64,000 nt of DNA from Caldimonas mangrovi (GTDB lineage: Bacteria > Pseudomonadota > Gammaproteobacteria > Burkholderiales > Burkholderiaceae_C). The notes under the pieces were generated by a model that saw only the letters and a program-made list of their open reading frames with translations, was not told the origin of the DNA and did no database searches. How positions within the stretch are numbered: position 1 is the stretch's first letter; each line of letters starts with the position of its first letter. Shown here piece by piece: positions 56,251 through 64,000 of this stretch. Location of the stretch: NCBI RefSeq assembly GCF_023721835.1, contig NZ_JAMKFE010000006.1, forward strand, positions 289,184 through 353,183, written 5' to 3'. A program made the translations under genes and the position numbers.

Positions 56251-57317
56251 GCCGCCGCCTCGGGAGCGACGTCACGACCGCCGGCCGCTGCACCCTGTTC
56301 GGCCGCGAGCACCCGCTCGAGCACGCGGCGTGATTGCACGCCTCCGGCGTCGATGTTGAGCTTGAGCAGGTTGCGGCCGGGCCACTGCAGCAGGTTGCGC
56401 TGCTGGCGTTCGAGCATCTCCAGGTCTTCGCTGAAGATCTTGCCCTGGCCTTCGCGGATGGCTGCGGTCAGTGCCGGGTCGTCGGGCTTGAAGTTGCGTG
56501 CCATGCCCCAGAAGTACCAGATCGACGTCTCGGTCTCGGGGGTGATGAAATCGACGACGATGCTCGATGCCTTGTGTTCGGCAGCGGCGTGGTAGCCGCC
56601 CTTGCCGGCCAGTGCCACACCGACCTCGATCATCACGTGGCTCGGCGGTGTGAAGTGGCAGATCTGCCAGCGGTCGACCGGCTGGTCGTCGGGCAGGTGG
56701 TTGCTGCGCAGAGCCATCTTCCAGAACGGCGGCGCGCTGATGTTGTCCATGAACCGGCTGGTGATGACCTCGTCGCCCTCGACACGCGTGGTGGGGGCGG
56801 CCTCGTCGATCTCCTTCTGGCCGATGCTGTCGGCGTGCACATAGGTCTCGTGCGTCAGGTCCATCAGGTTGTCGATCATCAGCCTGTAGTCGCAGGCGAT
56901 GTGGTACAGGCCGCCGCCGTAGGCCCACGCCGGGTCTTGCGCCCAGTGCAGGGCGTGGATCTTCGCAGGGTCGGCTTGGGCCGGGTCGCCGGGCCACACC
57001 CAGACGAAGCCATGGCGCTCGACCGCGGGGTAGCGGCGGATGGGAGGAAAGCCGCGCACCCGCTGGCCGGGCATCGCGATGGTCTTGCCATCGCAGCCCA
57101 TTTCCAGGCCGTGGTAGCCGCACACGAGCTTGCCGTCGATCACCCGACCGAGCGACAGCGGCGCTCCTCGGTGAGGGCAGAAATCCTCCAGCGCTGCAAT
57201 GGCGCCCTCGGGGCCGCGGTAGAAGACGACCGGCTCGCCGCAGATCTTGCGGCCGAGCGGCTTGTGTTCGATCTCGTCGGGCGTGCACGCCACGTACCAG
57301 GCGTTCTTCGGGAACAT
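56247..57317 (-). CDS. vanA: Rieske aromatic oxygenase, VanA-like vanillate O-demethylase
   Basis: A 356-residue Rieske non-heme iron oxygenase. Cluster ligands are Cys47/His49 (CPHRG) and Cys66/His69 (CGYHG); mononuclear iron ligands lie in NLMDLTHETYVH. The length and the last segment match VanA, which demethylates vanillate to protocatechuate. The start at 57317 gives MFPKNAWYV as in homologues. Another phenolic methyl ether or carboxylate is possible. Confidence 0.87.
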   Translation of the reverse strand: MFPKNAWYVACTPDEIEHKPLGRKICGEPVVFYRGPEGAIAALEDFCPHRGAPLSLGRVIDGKLVCGYHGLEMGCDGKTIAMPGQRVRGFPPIRRYPAVERHGFVWVWPGDPAQADPAKIHALHWAQDPAWAYGGGLYHIACDYRLMIDNLMDLTHETYVHADSIGQKEIDEAAPTTRVEGDEVITSRFMDNISAPPFWKMALRSNHLPDDQPVDRWQICHFTPPSHVMIEVGVALAGKGGYHAAAEHKASSIVVDFITPETETSIWYFWGMARNFKPDDPALTAAIREGQGKIFSEDLEMLERQQRNLLQWPGRNLLKLNIDAGGVQSRRVLERVLAAEQGAAAGGRDVAPEAAA

Positions 57318-57376
57318 GACGTCGTCTCCTTTTTTGCTGATGGAGTGGATTTCGCGGGCGAGATCGACGCCGGCCG

Positions 57377-58252
57377 TCAGGCTGCCGCAGCCTGCAGACC
57401 CAGCAACCGCATCGCGTTGTCTTTCAGGATCAGTGGGTGCACCTCCGGCCGGAAGCCGGCCTCCTGAAAGTCCTTCATCCAGCGCTCGGGTGTGATGAGC
57501 GGGTAGTCGGAGCCGAACAGCACCCGGTCCTTCAGCAAGGTGTTGGCGTACTGCACGAGTTGCGGCGGAAAGTACTTCGGGCTCCAGCCGGACAGGTCGA
57601 TGAACACGTTCGGCTTGTGCATCGCCACCGACAGCGCCTCGTCTTGCCACGGCCACGAAGGGTGGGCGATGACGATCTGCATGTCGGGGAAGGCGATGGC
57701 CACGTCGTCGAGGTGCATCGGGTTGGAGTACTCCAGCCGCAGCCCGCCGCCGCAGCGCATGCCCGAGCCGATGCCGGAATGGCCGCTATGGAAGATGGCG
57801 GGCATCTTGTGCTCGGCGATCACCTCGTAGATCGGCCAGGCCATCTTGTCGTACGGGTAGAAGCCCTGCACCGTGGGATGGAACTTGAAGCCCCTGACGC
57901 CATGTTCGGCGATCAGGCGCCGTGCCTCGCGTGCGCCCATCTTGCCCTTGTGTGGGTCGATGCTTGCGAAGGCCATCATCATGTCGCTGTTCTTCTGTGC
58001 GGCCTCGGCGATTTCCTCGTTCGGGATGCGCCGCCGGCCGAGTTGTGCCTCGGCATCCACCGTGAACATGATCAGGCCGATCTTGCGCTCGCGGTAGTAC
58101 TGCACCGTCTCCTCAATGGTGGGGCGGCGGCTCGAGCGGAAGTACTTGTCGGCGGCTCGGTCGTACTCCTCGCCGTAGTTGTCGAACGGGTTCCAGCACG
58201 ACACCTCGGCGTGCGTGTGGAAGTCGATGGCGATCAAATCCTGGAAGTTCAT
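57377..58252 (-). CDS. Amidohydrolase (ACMSD-type), CouO/PhdC-like beta-ketoacyl-CoA hydrolase candidate
   Basis: A 291-residue amidohydrolase-2 family enzyme with His12/His14 (DFHTHAE), FKFHPT, FHSGHSG, IAHPSW and FGSDYP as metal and catalytic segments. Similar enzymes in the non-aldehyde beta-oxidative route split 4-hydroxyphenyl-beta-ketoacyl-CoA into hydroxybenzoate and acetyl-CoA. It is divergent from the crotonase and CoA-ligase genes, with AT-rich dyads between, and upstream of vanAB on the same strand. A decarboxylase role is the main alternative. Confidence 0.75.
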   Translation of the reverse strand: MNFQDLIAIDFHTHAEVSCWNPFDNYGEEYDRAADKYFRSSRRPTIEETVQYYRERKIGLIMFTVDAEAQLGRRRIPNEEIAEAAQKNSDMMMAFASIDPHKGKMGAREARRLIAEHGVRGFKFHPTVQGFYPYDKMAWPIYEVIAEHKMPAIFHSGHSGIGSGMRCGGGLRLEYSNPMHLDDVAIAFPDMQIVIAHPSWPWQDEALSVAMHKPNVFIDLSGWSPKYFPPQLVQYANTLLKDRVLFGSDYPLITPERWMKDFQEAGFRPEVHPLILKDNAMRLLGLQAAAA

Positions 58253-58286
58253 GAAGGTTCCGTGGGACGAGCAGATCAGGGGATGG

Positions 58287-58310
58287 TTAATTAAAGCACT
58301 TAATCAATTA
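58287..58310. promoter_or_regulatory. AT-rich dyad (operator candidate) by amidohydrolase
   Basis: ATTAA-AGCAC-TTAAT (58290-58304) is a perfect dyad in an otherwise AT-rich stretch within a GC-rich genome, and includes ATCAAT at 58303-58308. It sits 35 nt in front of the amidohydrolase gene. MarR-type repressors of hydroxycinnamate genes bind sites of this general kind; the regulator gene is not in the window. Confidence 0.5.
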
Positions 58311-58318
58311 TGTGTCAG

Positions 58319-58334
58319 CCTTCCTAAAGGAAGG
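58319..58334. repeat. CCTTCC-TAAA-GGAAGG inverted repeat
   Basis: A perfect 6-4-6 inverted repeat in the divergent intergenic region. Its role is unknown; it may be an operator or a short hairpin. Confidence 0.4.
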
Positions 58335-58425
58335 AATGGCTTTCCTGGCCTGGAGTCTCGGTGTTTTCACTGATGCCATGTATCGCCCTGGATGCGGGTT
58401 TGTCCCAGGTGTCGCGGGTGGGTGA

Positions 58426-58450
58426 TTATTTAATATCAATAACAATTGAT
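58426..58450 (+). promoter_or_regulatory. AT-rich dyads (operator candidate) by crotonase gene
   Basis: Overlapping inverted repeats TTATT-N7-AATAA (58426-58442, first and last 5 bases) and ATCAAT-AACA-ATTGAT (58435-58450) lie 24 nt before the crotonase start. ATCAAT is shared with the dyad at 58287-58310, so one regulator could hold both promoters. Confidence 0.5.
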
Positions 58451-58473
58451 CGCCTGGCAATGCCACTCCTTCC

Positions 58474-59277
58474 ATGAACCCATCCTCTGCCGTACCGGTT
58501 CGGCTCGATCTGTTGCAGGTCGGGATCGACGGCCCCGTTGCTCACGTCCGGCTGGCCCGGCCGGCCAAGCGCAATGCGATCAACGACCACCTGATCGCGC
58601 AACTGCACACCTGCTTCGTCAACCTGCCCTCGGAGGTGAGCGCGGTGGTGCTCAGCGGAGAGGGCGAGCATTTCTGTGCGGGGCTGGACCTGTCGGAGCT
58701 GTCCGACCGCAGCGTGGCCGAAGGCATTGTTCATTCGCGCATGTGGCATGCGGCCTTCGACCAGATCCAGTTCGGCCGCGTGCCGGTGATCGCCGTGCTG
58801 CACGGCGCGGTGGTCGGTGGCGGGCTGGAGCTGGCGAGTTCGGTGCATATCCGCGTGGCAGAGGACAGCACCTTCTACGGCCTGCCGGAGGGGCAGCGGG
58901 GACTGTTCGTCGGCGGCGGCGGCTCGGCGCGCGTGCCGAGGCTGATCGGCGTGTCGCGCATGATGGACATGATGCTGACCGGTCGCGTGCTGAACGCCGA
59001 CGAAGGCCAGCAAGCCGGTCTGTCGCACTACCGCGTCGGGCAGGGGCAGGGCATTGCGAAGGCGATGGAGTTGGCGCATCGCATCGCCGGCAATGCCCCG
59101 CTGTCGAACTATGCAGTGCTGCACGCGCTGCCCCGCATCGCCGAGATGTCGCAACCGGAAGGCTTGTTCGTCGAGTCGCTGATGGCTGCCATCGCGCAGG
59201 GCGACCCGGCGGCAAAGGACCGCATGCGGGCTTTCCTCGAAGGCAAGGCGGGCAAGGTCGGGAAGGCGTCGTCATGA
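58474..59277 (+). CDS. Enoyl-CoA hydratase/isomerase (crotonase), hydroxycinnamoyl-CoA hydratase candidate
   Basis: A 267-residue crotonase. Oxyanion-hole segments are GEHFCAGLDLSE and GAVVGGGLELAS; the active-site Glu region is YGLPEGQRG. In the operon it would hydrate feruloyl- or p-coumaroyl-CoA. No vanillin dehydrogenase gene is near, so a hydratase-lyase (aldehyde) route is less likely than beta-oxidation. It overlaps the CoA-ligase gene by 4 nt. Confidence 0.85.
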   Translation: MNPSSAVPVRLDLLQVGIDGPVAHVRLARPAKRNAINDHLIAQLHTCFVNLPSEVSAVVLSGEGEHFCAGLDLSELSDRSVAEGIVHSRMWHAAFDQIQFGRVPVIAVLHGAVVGGGLELASSVHIRVAEDSTFYGLPEGQRGLFVGGGGSARVPRLIGVSRMMDMMLTGRVLNADEGQQAGLSHYRVGQGQGIAKAMELAHRIAGNAPLSNYAVLHALPRIAEMSQPEGLFVESLMAAIAQGDPAAKDRMRAFLEGKAGKVGKASS

Positions 59278-61145
59278 GCTCGGTGGCGCGCTATCGTGCC
59301 GCCCGCGTCGGCGGCTGCGTCGAGACGACCGTGGTCGAGCGTGCGGGCGGCATCGTCGAGTTGCGCTCCACGGAAACGCTGGGCCGCTTCCCGAGCCGGC
59401 TCACCGACCGGCTCGAGCACTGGGCCGAAGCGGCGCCGGATCGCACGCTGGCCGCCAAGCGGCACCGCGGCGGCGATTGGTTGCGACTGAGCTACCGGCA
59501 GATGCTGCAGCGTGCCCAGGCCGTGGGGCAGGCGCTGGTGGACCGCGGCTTGTCGGCCGAGCGGCCGGTGATGATCCTGTCGGACAACGACCTCGAGCAC
59601 CTGTCGCTCGCACTGGGTGCGATGTGGGCTGGCGTGCCCTACGCGTCGATCTCGCCGGCGTATTCGCTGGTCTCCCAGGACTACGGCAAGCTGCGGCACA
59701 TCGTCGCCAAGCTGACGCCGGGGTTGGTGTTCGCGACCAGCGGCGCGGCCTACGCGCGGGCCATCTCGGCCTGCGTGGCGGACGATGTCGAGATCGTTCT
59801 GACCGAAGGAGACCTGCCGGACCGCCCGAGCACGCCGTTCGACGCGCTGCTGGCAACGCCGACCGGCGCCACGCTCGACGCCGCGCATGAACGGGTCGGG
59901 CCGGACACCATCGTCAAGTTTTTGTTCACCTCCGGCTCGACGAAGTCGCCCAAAGGCGTCGTCAACACGCACCGCATGCTGTGTGCCAACCAGCAGATGC
60001 TGGCGCAAAGCCTGGCCTTCCTGGTCGACGAGCCGCCGGTGCTGGTCGACTGGCTGCCGTGGAACCACACCTTCGGTGGCAACCACAACATCGGCATCAC
60101 GATCTACAACGGCGGCACGCTCTATATCGACGAGGGCAAGCCGACGGCGGCCGGCATCAAGGAGACGCTGCGCAACCTGCGGGAGGTCTCGCCGACGATC
60201 TACTTCAACGTGCCGAAAGGTTTCGAGGAGATCGCAGCCGCCATGGAGGCCGACGACACGCTGCGCGAAAGCCTGTTCAAGCGCGTCAAGGCGTTCTTCT
60301 ACTCGGGTGCCGGGCTGTCGCAGCCGGTGTGGGACCAGTTGCATCGTCTGGCCGAACGCTCCGTGGGCGAGCGCATTCCGATGATGACCGGTCTCGGCAT
60401 GACCGAGACCGCACCGTCGTGCACCTTCGCGCTGAAGCCCGGCATCCAGTCCGGCCACATCGGTCTGCCGTGCCCGGGCGTGGAGGTCAAGCTGGTGCCG
60501 GTGGACGGCAAGGTCGAGGTGCGCTTTCGCGGCCCCAACGTGATGCCGGGCTACTGGCGCGAGCCGGAACTCACGGCCGAGGCATTCGACGAAGAGGGCT
60601 ACTACCGCACCGGTGACGCGGTGAGGTTCGTCGACCCGTCCGACCCGCAAAAGGGCCTGATGTTCGACGGCCGCATTGCCGAGGACTTCAAGCTCGCGAC
60701 CGGTACGTTCGTCAGCGTCGGGCCGCTGCGCGCCCGGATCATCGCGCTTGGCGCGCCGCTCGTGCAAGACGCGGTCATCACCGGGCTGAACCGCAACGAG
60801 GTCGGCATGCTGATTTTCCCTCGCGTCGACGAATGCCGCAAGCTCGCTGGTCTGAGCACCGAAGCGAGCGTGCCTGAAGTGCTGCATCACCCGGCCGTGC
60901 GCGAGAGCTTCCAGCGCCTGCTCGACCGCCTGTGGACCGAAGGCACCGGCAGCGCGAACCGGGTCGCACGTGCCCATGTCCTGGTGGAGCCGCCGTCGAT
61001 CGACCGCGGCGAGGTGACCGACAAGGGCTCGATCAACCAGCGGGCCGTGCTGGCGCATCGCAACACGCTGGTCGAGGCTTTGTACCGCGGTGCGGCCGCC
61101 GACCTCGACGTGCTGTTGCCGACCGGGATCGGAGCCCGAGCATGA
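59274..61145 (+). CDS. fcs: Feruloyl-CoA synthetase-like acyl-CoA ligase
   Basis: A 623-residue ANL-superfamily AMP-forming ligase: P-loop FTSGSTKSPKGVVNTH, TGLGMTETAP and the C-terminal hinge. It joins hydroxycinnamates to CoA. The overlap with the crotonase (ATGA) and NTF2-like gene (4 nt) shows a tight operon. The substrate is inferred from resemblance to feruloyl-CoA synthetases and from the cluster. Confidence 0.88.
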   Translation: MSSVARYRAARVGGCVETTVVERAGGIVELRSTETLGRFPSRLTDRLEHWAEAAPDRTLAAKRHRGGDWLRLSYRQMLQRAQAVGQALVDRGLSAERPVMILSDNDLEHLSLALGAMWAGVPYASISPAYSLVSQDYGKLRHIVAKLTPGLVFATSGAAYARAISACVADDVEIVLTEGDLPDRPSTPFDALLATPTGATLDAAHERVGPDTIVKFLFTSGSTKSPKGVVNTHRMLCANQQMLAQSLAFLVDEPPVLVDWLPWNHTFGGNHNIGITIYNGGTLYIDEGKPTAAGIKETLRNLREVSPTIYFNVPKGFEEIAAAMEADDTLRESLFKRVKAFFYSGAGLSQPVWDQLHRLAERSVGERIPMMTGLGMTETAPSCTFALKPGIQSGHIGLPCPGVEVKLVPVDGKVEVRFRGPNVMPGYWREPELTAEAFDEEGYYRTGDAVRFVDPSDPQKGLMFDGRIAEDFKLATGTFVSVGPLRARIIALGAPLVQDAVITGLNRNEVGMLIFPRVDECRKLAGLSTEASVPEVLHHPAVRESFQRLLDRLWTEGTGSANRVARAHVLVEPPSIDRGEVTDKGSINQRAVLAHRNTLVEALYRGAAADLDVLLPTGIGARA

Positions 61146-61537
61146 AAGAGCAACGGTTGGCGGCGGTGCGCCGCTACCTCGACTGTCTGCACCGAAGCGA
61201 CATCGAGGGCCTGATCTCGCTGTTCGCGCCTGAGGGATTCGTGGTGTCACCCTTCCTCGGCACGATGCACGCGCGGCCATTTTTCGAAAAGCTTGCGCAG
61301 TCGTCGACGCGCAGCGTCATCACTCCGATCGAGCTGTTCGCCGGCAGCAGCGACGAGCCTTGCGCGCGTGCTGCCGCGTACTTCCGCTACGACTGGACGC
61401 TGAAGGATGGTCAGGTGGTGACCTTCAAGTGCATGGACGTGTTCGAGTTCGAGCCGGTGAGCGGGCTGTTCGGCGCGATGACCATCCTCTACGACACCCA
61501 TCCGATCCGCGAGCAGGTCGGCGACAAGTACGCCTGA
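61142..61537 (+). CDS. NTF2-like (SnoaL/ketosteroid-isomerase fold) protein
   Basis: A 131-residue alpha+beta-barrel protein with LDCLHRSDIEGLISLFAPEG near the start. Fold members bind small hydrophobic substrates. It overlaps the CoA-ligase gene and precedes the SDR gene by 23 nt. The role in the pathway is unknown; an isomerase or hydratase helper is possible. Confidence 0.75.
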   Translation: MKEQRLAAVRRYLDCLHRSDIEGLISLFAPEGFVVSPFLGTMHARPFFEKLAQSSTRSVITPIELFAGSSDEPCARAAAYFRYDWTLKDGQVVTFKCMDVFEFEPVSGLFGAMTILYDTHPIREQVGDKYA

Positions 61538-61560
61538 ATCGGCAGACAGGAGCGCAACAC

Positions 61561-62325
61561 ATGAATCTGCAAGGACACGCCGCATTGGTCACTGGCGGAG
61601 GCTCCGGCCTCGGCGCCGAGACCGCGCGGGAACTGGCCCGTCAGGGCGCCAAGGTCGCGGTGCTCGATGTGAACGCAGAGGCGGCGCAGGCGGTCGCGGC
61701 CGAGATCGGGGGGCTCGCCGTCGCCTGCGACATCACCGACAGTGCCAGCGTACAGCAGGCCATCGACGCGGCGCGCGAGGCACATGGGCCGGCGCGCGTG
61801 CTGATGAACGTCGCCGGCATCGGCGGTGCACGGCGCGTGGTCGGCAAAGACGGCCAGCCGATGCCGCTCGAAGACTTCAAGCGGGTCATCGATGTCAACC
61901 TGGTCGGCACCTTCAACGTGGTCCGGCTGGTTGCGGCCGGCATGGTCAAGCTCGACCCGCTGAACGACGGCGAGCGCGGCGTCATCGTGTGTACCGCCTC
62001 GGTCGCGGCCTACGACGGCCAGGTGGGCCAAGAGGCCTACGCCGCGTCGAAAGGAGGGCTGGTGTCGCTGACGCTGCCGCTGGCGCGCGACCTGGCGCAA
62101 TTCGGCGTGCGGGTGTGCACCATCGCGCCCGGCCTGTTCCTGACACCGCTGCTCCACAAGCTGCCCGAAGAGGTGCAGCAATCGCTCGCAGCGTCGATAC
62201 CCTTTCCCAAGCGGCTGGGCAAGCCGCAGGAATTCGCGCAACTGGCCGCGCATGTGGTCGGCAATCCCTCGCTGAACGGCGAGGTGATCCGACTCGACGG
62301 CGCACTGCGTCTGCCACCGCGCTGA
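61561..62325 (+). CDS. SDR 3-hydroxyacyl-CoA dehydrogenase-like (HSD17B10 type)
   Basis: A 254-residue short-chain dehydrogenase. TGGGSGLG (11-18) is the cofactor loop, Asp36 favours NAD, and Ser147, Tyr160 and Lys164 are the catalytic set. It resembles type-II 3-hydroxyacyl-CoA dehydrogenases and would oxidise the hydroxyacyl-CoA from the crotonase, making the substrate for the divergent amidohydrolase. The start has GACAGGAG upstream. Confidence 0.88.
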   Translation: MNLQGHAALVTGGGSGLGAETARELARQGAKVAVLDVNAEAAQAVAAEIGGLAVACDITDSASVQQAIDAAREAHGPARVLMNVAGIGGARRVVGKDGQPMPLEDFKRVIDVNLVGTFNVVRLVAAGMVKLDPLNDGERGVIVCTASVAAYDGQVGQEAYAASKGGLVSLTLPLARDLAQFGVRVCTIAPGLFLTPLLHKLPEEVQQSLAASIPFPKRLGKPQEFAQLAAHVVGNPSLNGEVIRLDGALRLPPR

Positions 62326-62367
62326 GCCCTCTTTTTCCCGCCACTCGACAACATCGGAGACAAGACC

Positions 62368-63510
62368 ATGAAGCGACCCGCTCTGAAGCACTTCGTCGTG
62401 ACCCTGCTCGCCACGCTGACGGCAGGCGCCGTACAGGCCGACCTCACCATCGGGGTCAGTTTGCCGCTGACCGGGCCGGCCTCCGGCCTCGGCATCCCGG
62501 TCAACAACGGCTTCAAGCTGTGGCCGCAGACGATCGCCGGCGAGAAGGTCAACCTGATCGTGCTCGACGACGCCACCGACCCGACCAACGGCGTCAAGAA
62601 TGCGCGCCGCCTGGTGACCGACGACAAGGTCGATCTCATCATCGGCTCGGCGGCGACGCCGGTGGCCGTGGCGATGGCCGACGTGGCCGCCGAGTCGGGC
62701 ACGGTGCAGCTTGCGATGTCGCCGATCCCGCTGCCGGCGGGCAAGGACACCTGGTCGTTCCGCATGGCGCATTCGTCGGCCGTGATGGCTCACGCTATGG
62801 TCGAACACATGAAGAAGCAGGGCGTGAAAACGGTCGGCTTCCTCGGCTACACCGATGCTTACGGCGAGACCTGGCTGAAGGACTTTACGGCCAAGGCCGA
62901 GCCGGCAGGGATCAAGCTGGTCGCGACGGAGCGTTTCCAGCGCACCGACACCAGCGTCACCGGCCAGGCGCTGAAGCTGGTTGCGGCCAACCCCGATGCG
63001 ATGCTGGTCGTCGCTTCGGGTTCCGGCGCTGCCATGCCGCACCGGGCCCTCGTCGAGCGTGGCTACAAGGGCAAGATCTACCAGACGCATGCGGCCGCGT
63101 CGCGCGATCTGATGCGCGTGGGTGGCAAGGACGTCGAAGGAGCCTTCGTGGTCTCCGGCCCGGCCACGGTGGCCGAGCAACTGCCCGACGGGCACCCGTC
63201 GAAGAAGGAAGCGCTGAAGTACGTGCAGGGCTACGAGAAGCTGTACGGAGCGGGCATGCGCAACCAGTTCGCAGCGCACACGTATGACGCGCTCCTGGTG
63301 CTGGAGCAAGCAGTGCCGGTGGCGCTGAAGAAGGCCAAGCCGGGCAGCAAGGAGTTCCGCGCGGCGTTGCGTGACGCGATCGAGTCGGGCGGCGCAGTGG
63401 CGGCTTCGCAAGGTGTGCTGGACTATTCGCCGAAGGATCACTGGGGTTTCACGAACGACAGTGCGGTCGTGATGAAGGTGGTCAACGGCGACTGGAAGGT
63501 AGAGCACTAG
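62368..63510 (+). CDS. ABC transporter substrate-binding protein (Liv/aromatic-acid type)
   Basis: A 380-residue periplasmic binding protein, type 1 fold, with a signal peptide ending AVQA (about residue 23). ITIGVSLPLTGPASGLGIP-like opening (near 26-44) is shared with LivK-type and aromatic-acid binding proteins. It follows the SDR by 42 nt, and the permease gene is downstream, so hydroxycinnamate uptake is likely. Confidence 0.88.
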   Translation: MKRPALKHFVVTLLATLTAGAVQADLTIGVSLPLTGPASGLGIPVNNGFKLWPQTIAGEKVNLIVLDDATDPTNGVKNARRLVTDDKVDLIIGSAATPVAVAMADVAAESGTVQLAMSPIPLPAGKDTWSFRMAHSSAVMAHAMVEHMKKQGVKTVGFLGYTDAYGETWLKDFTAKAEPAGIKLVATERFQRTDTSVTGQALKLVAANPDAMLVVASGSGAAMPHRALVERGYKGKIYQTHAAASRDLMRVGGKDVEGAFVVSGPATVAEQLPDGHPSKKEALKYVQGYEKLYGAGMRNQFAAHTYDALLVLEQAVPVALKKAKPGSKEFRAALRDAIESGGAVAASQGVLDYSPKDHWGFTNDSAVVMKVVNGDWKVEH

Positions 63511-63642
63511 ACCACCCCCTACGGGCTTCGCCCGCCCCTCAAGGGGCGCCGCTGGCGGACCGGCTGAGCCGGCTCCGCGGCGGCACTTGGACTTCTGGCT
63601 TCGCTGTGGCGCCGGGGATGACCGGCACGCGCTGGAACTGAC
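63511..63642. repeat. Palindromic GC-rich intergenic repeat (REP-like)
   Basis: Between the binding-protein and permease genes: GGGC-TTC-GCCC, CCCCTCAAGGGG and CCGGCTGAGCCGG in series. I recall this block type as a common intergenic repeat in relatives of this group, but no second copy was seen in the window. It may trim or stabilise the polycistronic RNA between the two genes. Confidence 0.5.
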
Positions 63643-64000
63643 ATGGACCTATCGATCGCAAGCATACTGCTGCTGGACGGCGTGACGAACGGAGCGATCT
63701 ACGCGCTGCTGGCGATGGCCACGGTGCTGCTGTTCGCGGTGACGCGGGTGATCTACATCCCGCAAGGCGAGTACGTGGCGTTTGCGGCGCTGACGGTGGG
63801 CCTGCTGCAGCTGGGCCAGGTGCCCGGCACCGTGTGGTTCCTGCTGGCGATGGCCGCGCTGGTGGCGGTGCTTGACGCGTGGGCCGGCTGGCAAGGCGGG
63901 CAGGGCGTGGGCGCGGTGCTGCGGCAGGCCTTGCGCACGCTGGCCTGGCCGGTGGCGGTGTCGGCGCTGACGATCTGGCTGGCGCCGCAGCGCCCGCCGC
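63643..64000 (+). CDS. Branched-chain-type ABC transporter permease (LivH family), partial
   Basis: The first 119 residues of a LivH-type permease, cut by the window end. The opening ASILLLDGVTNGAIYALLAM and VTRVIYIPQGEYVAFAAL match the family. It follows the binding protein by 132 nt. LivM, LivG and LivF partners are expected beyond the edge. Confidence 0.85.
   Translation, partial: MDLSIASILLLDGVTNGAIYALLAMATVLLFAVTRVIYIPQGEYVAFAALTVGLLQLGQVPGTVWFLLAMAALVAVLDAWAGWQGGQGVGAVLRQALRTLAWPVAVSALTIWLAPQRPP

Overview
This is a GC-rich window whose content fits a beta-proteobacterium of the order Burkholderiales. Supporting signs are an EarP/EF-P(Arg32) pair, a phasin, TRAP and Liv-type transporters, a sulfate-assimilation cluster built on an APS-type CysH, and an FdxA/FNR pair. 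Genus is inference. No integrase, transposase, phage gene or CRISPR array was seen.

Layout: (1) 1-195, end of a probable beta-helix protein. (2) 201-11515, a copper/silver resistance island: a CueR-type operator, small metal-rich periplasmic proteins, an outer-membrane factor, a two-domain multicopper oxidase, a cupredoxin, a Csp3-like copper-storage protein and a complete CusCBA pump with a CusF domain fused to CusB. (3) 11490-17950 (minus), a (dehydro)shikimate/quinate-type catabolic operon: TetR regulator, TRAP transporter, AroE-like dehydrogenase, and separate VOC and TIM-barrel proteins that correspond to the two halves of QuiC. (4) 18012-22036, PilZ protein, an AAC(3)-I-like acetyltransferase, and an RsbQ-like hydrolase overlapping a PAS-histidine kinase-receiver protein. 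(5) 22291-30698 (minus), tRNA-Asn, ferredoxin reductase and ferredoxin, then siroheme synthesis and sulfate assimilation (sumT, cysN, cysD, cysH, DUF934, cysI, tauE-like). (6) 30861-49204, housekeeping and miscellaneous genes: patatin lipoprotein, phasin, HDAC-like deacetylase, thioesterase, nitroreductase, LutC, Na+/H+ antiporter, 2-hydroxyacid dehydrogenase, rmuC, MFS, mnmC, efp, earP, uvrC, pgsA, EamA. (7) 49184-52206, LysR regulator divergent from a fluoroacetate-dehalogenase-like hydrolase and a tartrate dehydrogenase. (8) 52401-55240, hup, tRNA-Val, ppiD, tRNA-His. (9) 55279-64000, aromatic catabolism: VanAB-like demethylase and a CouO-like amidohydrolase on minus; crotonase, feruloyl-CoA synthetase, NTF2-like protein, SDR and a Liv-type ABC transporter on plus.

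How genes work together: the Cus pump, oxidase, cupredoxin and Csp3 would export, oxidise and sequester Cu(I). The TRAP operon would import a shikimate-like acid and convert it to protocatechuate. The last cluster fits import and CoA-dependent beta-oxidative shortening of hydroxycinnamates (ferulate, p-coumarate), with the VanAB pair able to demethylate the vanillate formed. Both aromatic branches would meet at protocatechuate, whose ring-cleavage genes are not in the window.

The most interesting items are the RsbQ/PAS/histidine-kinase pair, the reordered QuiC halves, the beta-oxidative hydroxycinnamate cluster with its AT-rich dyads, the two-domain copper oxidase, and paired 14-mers flanking the phasin promoter.
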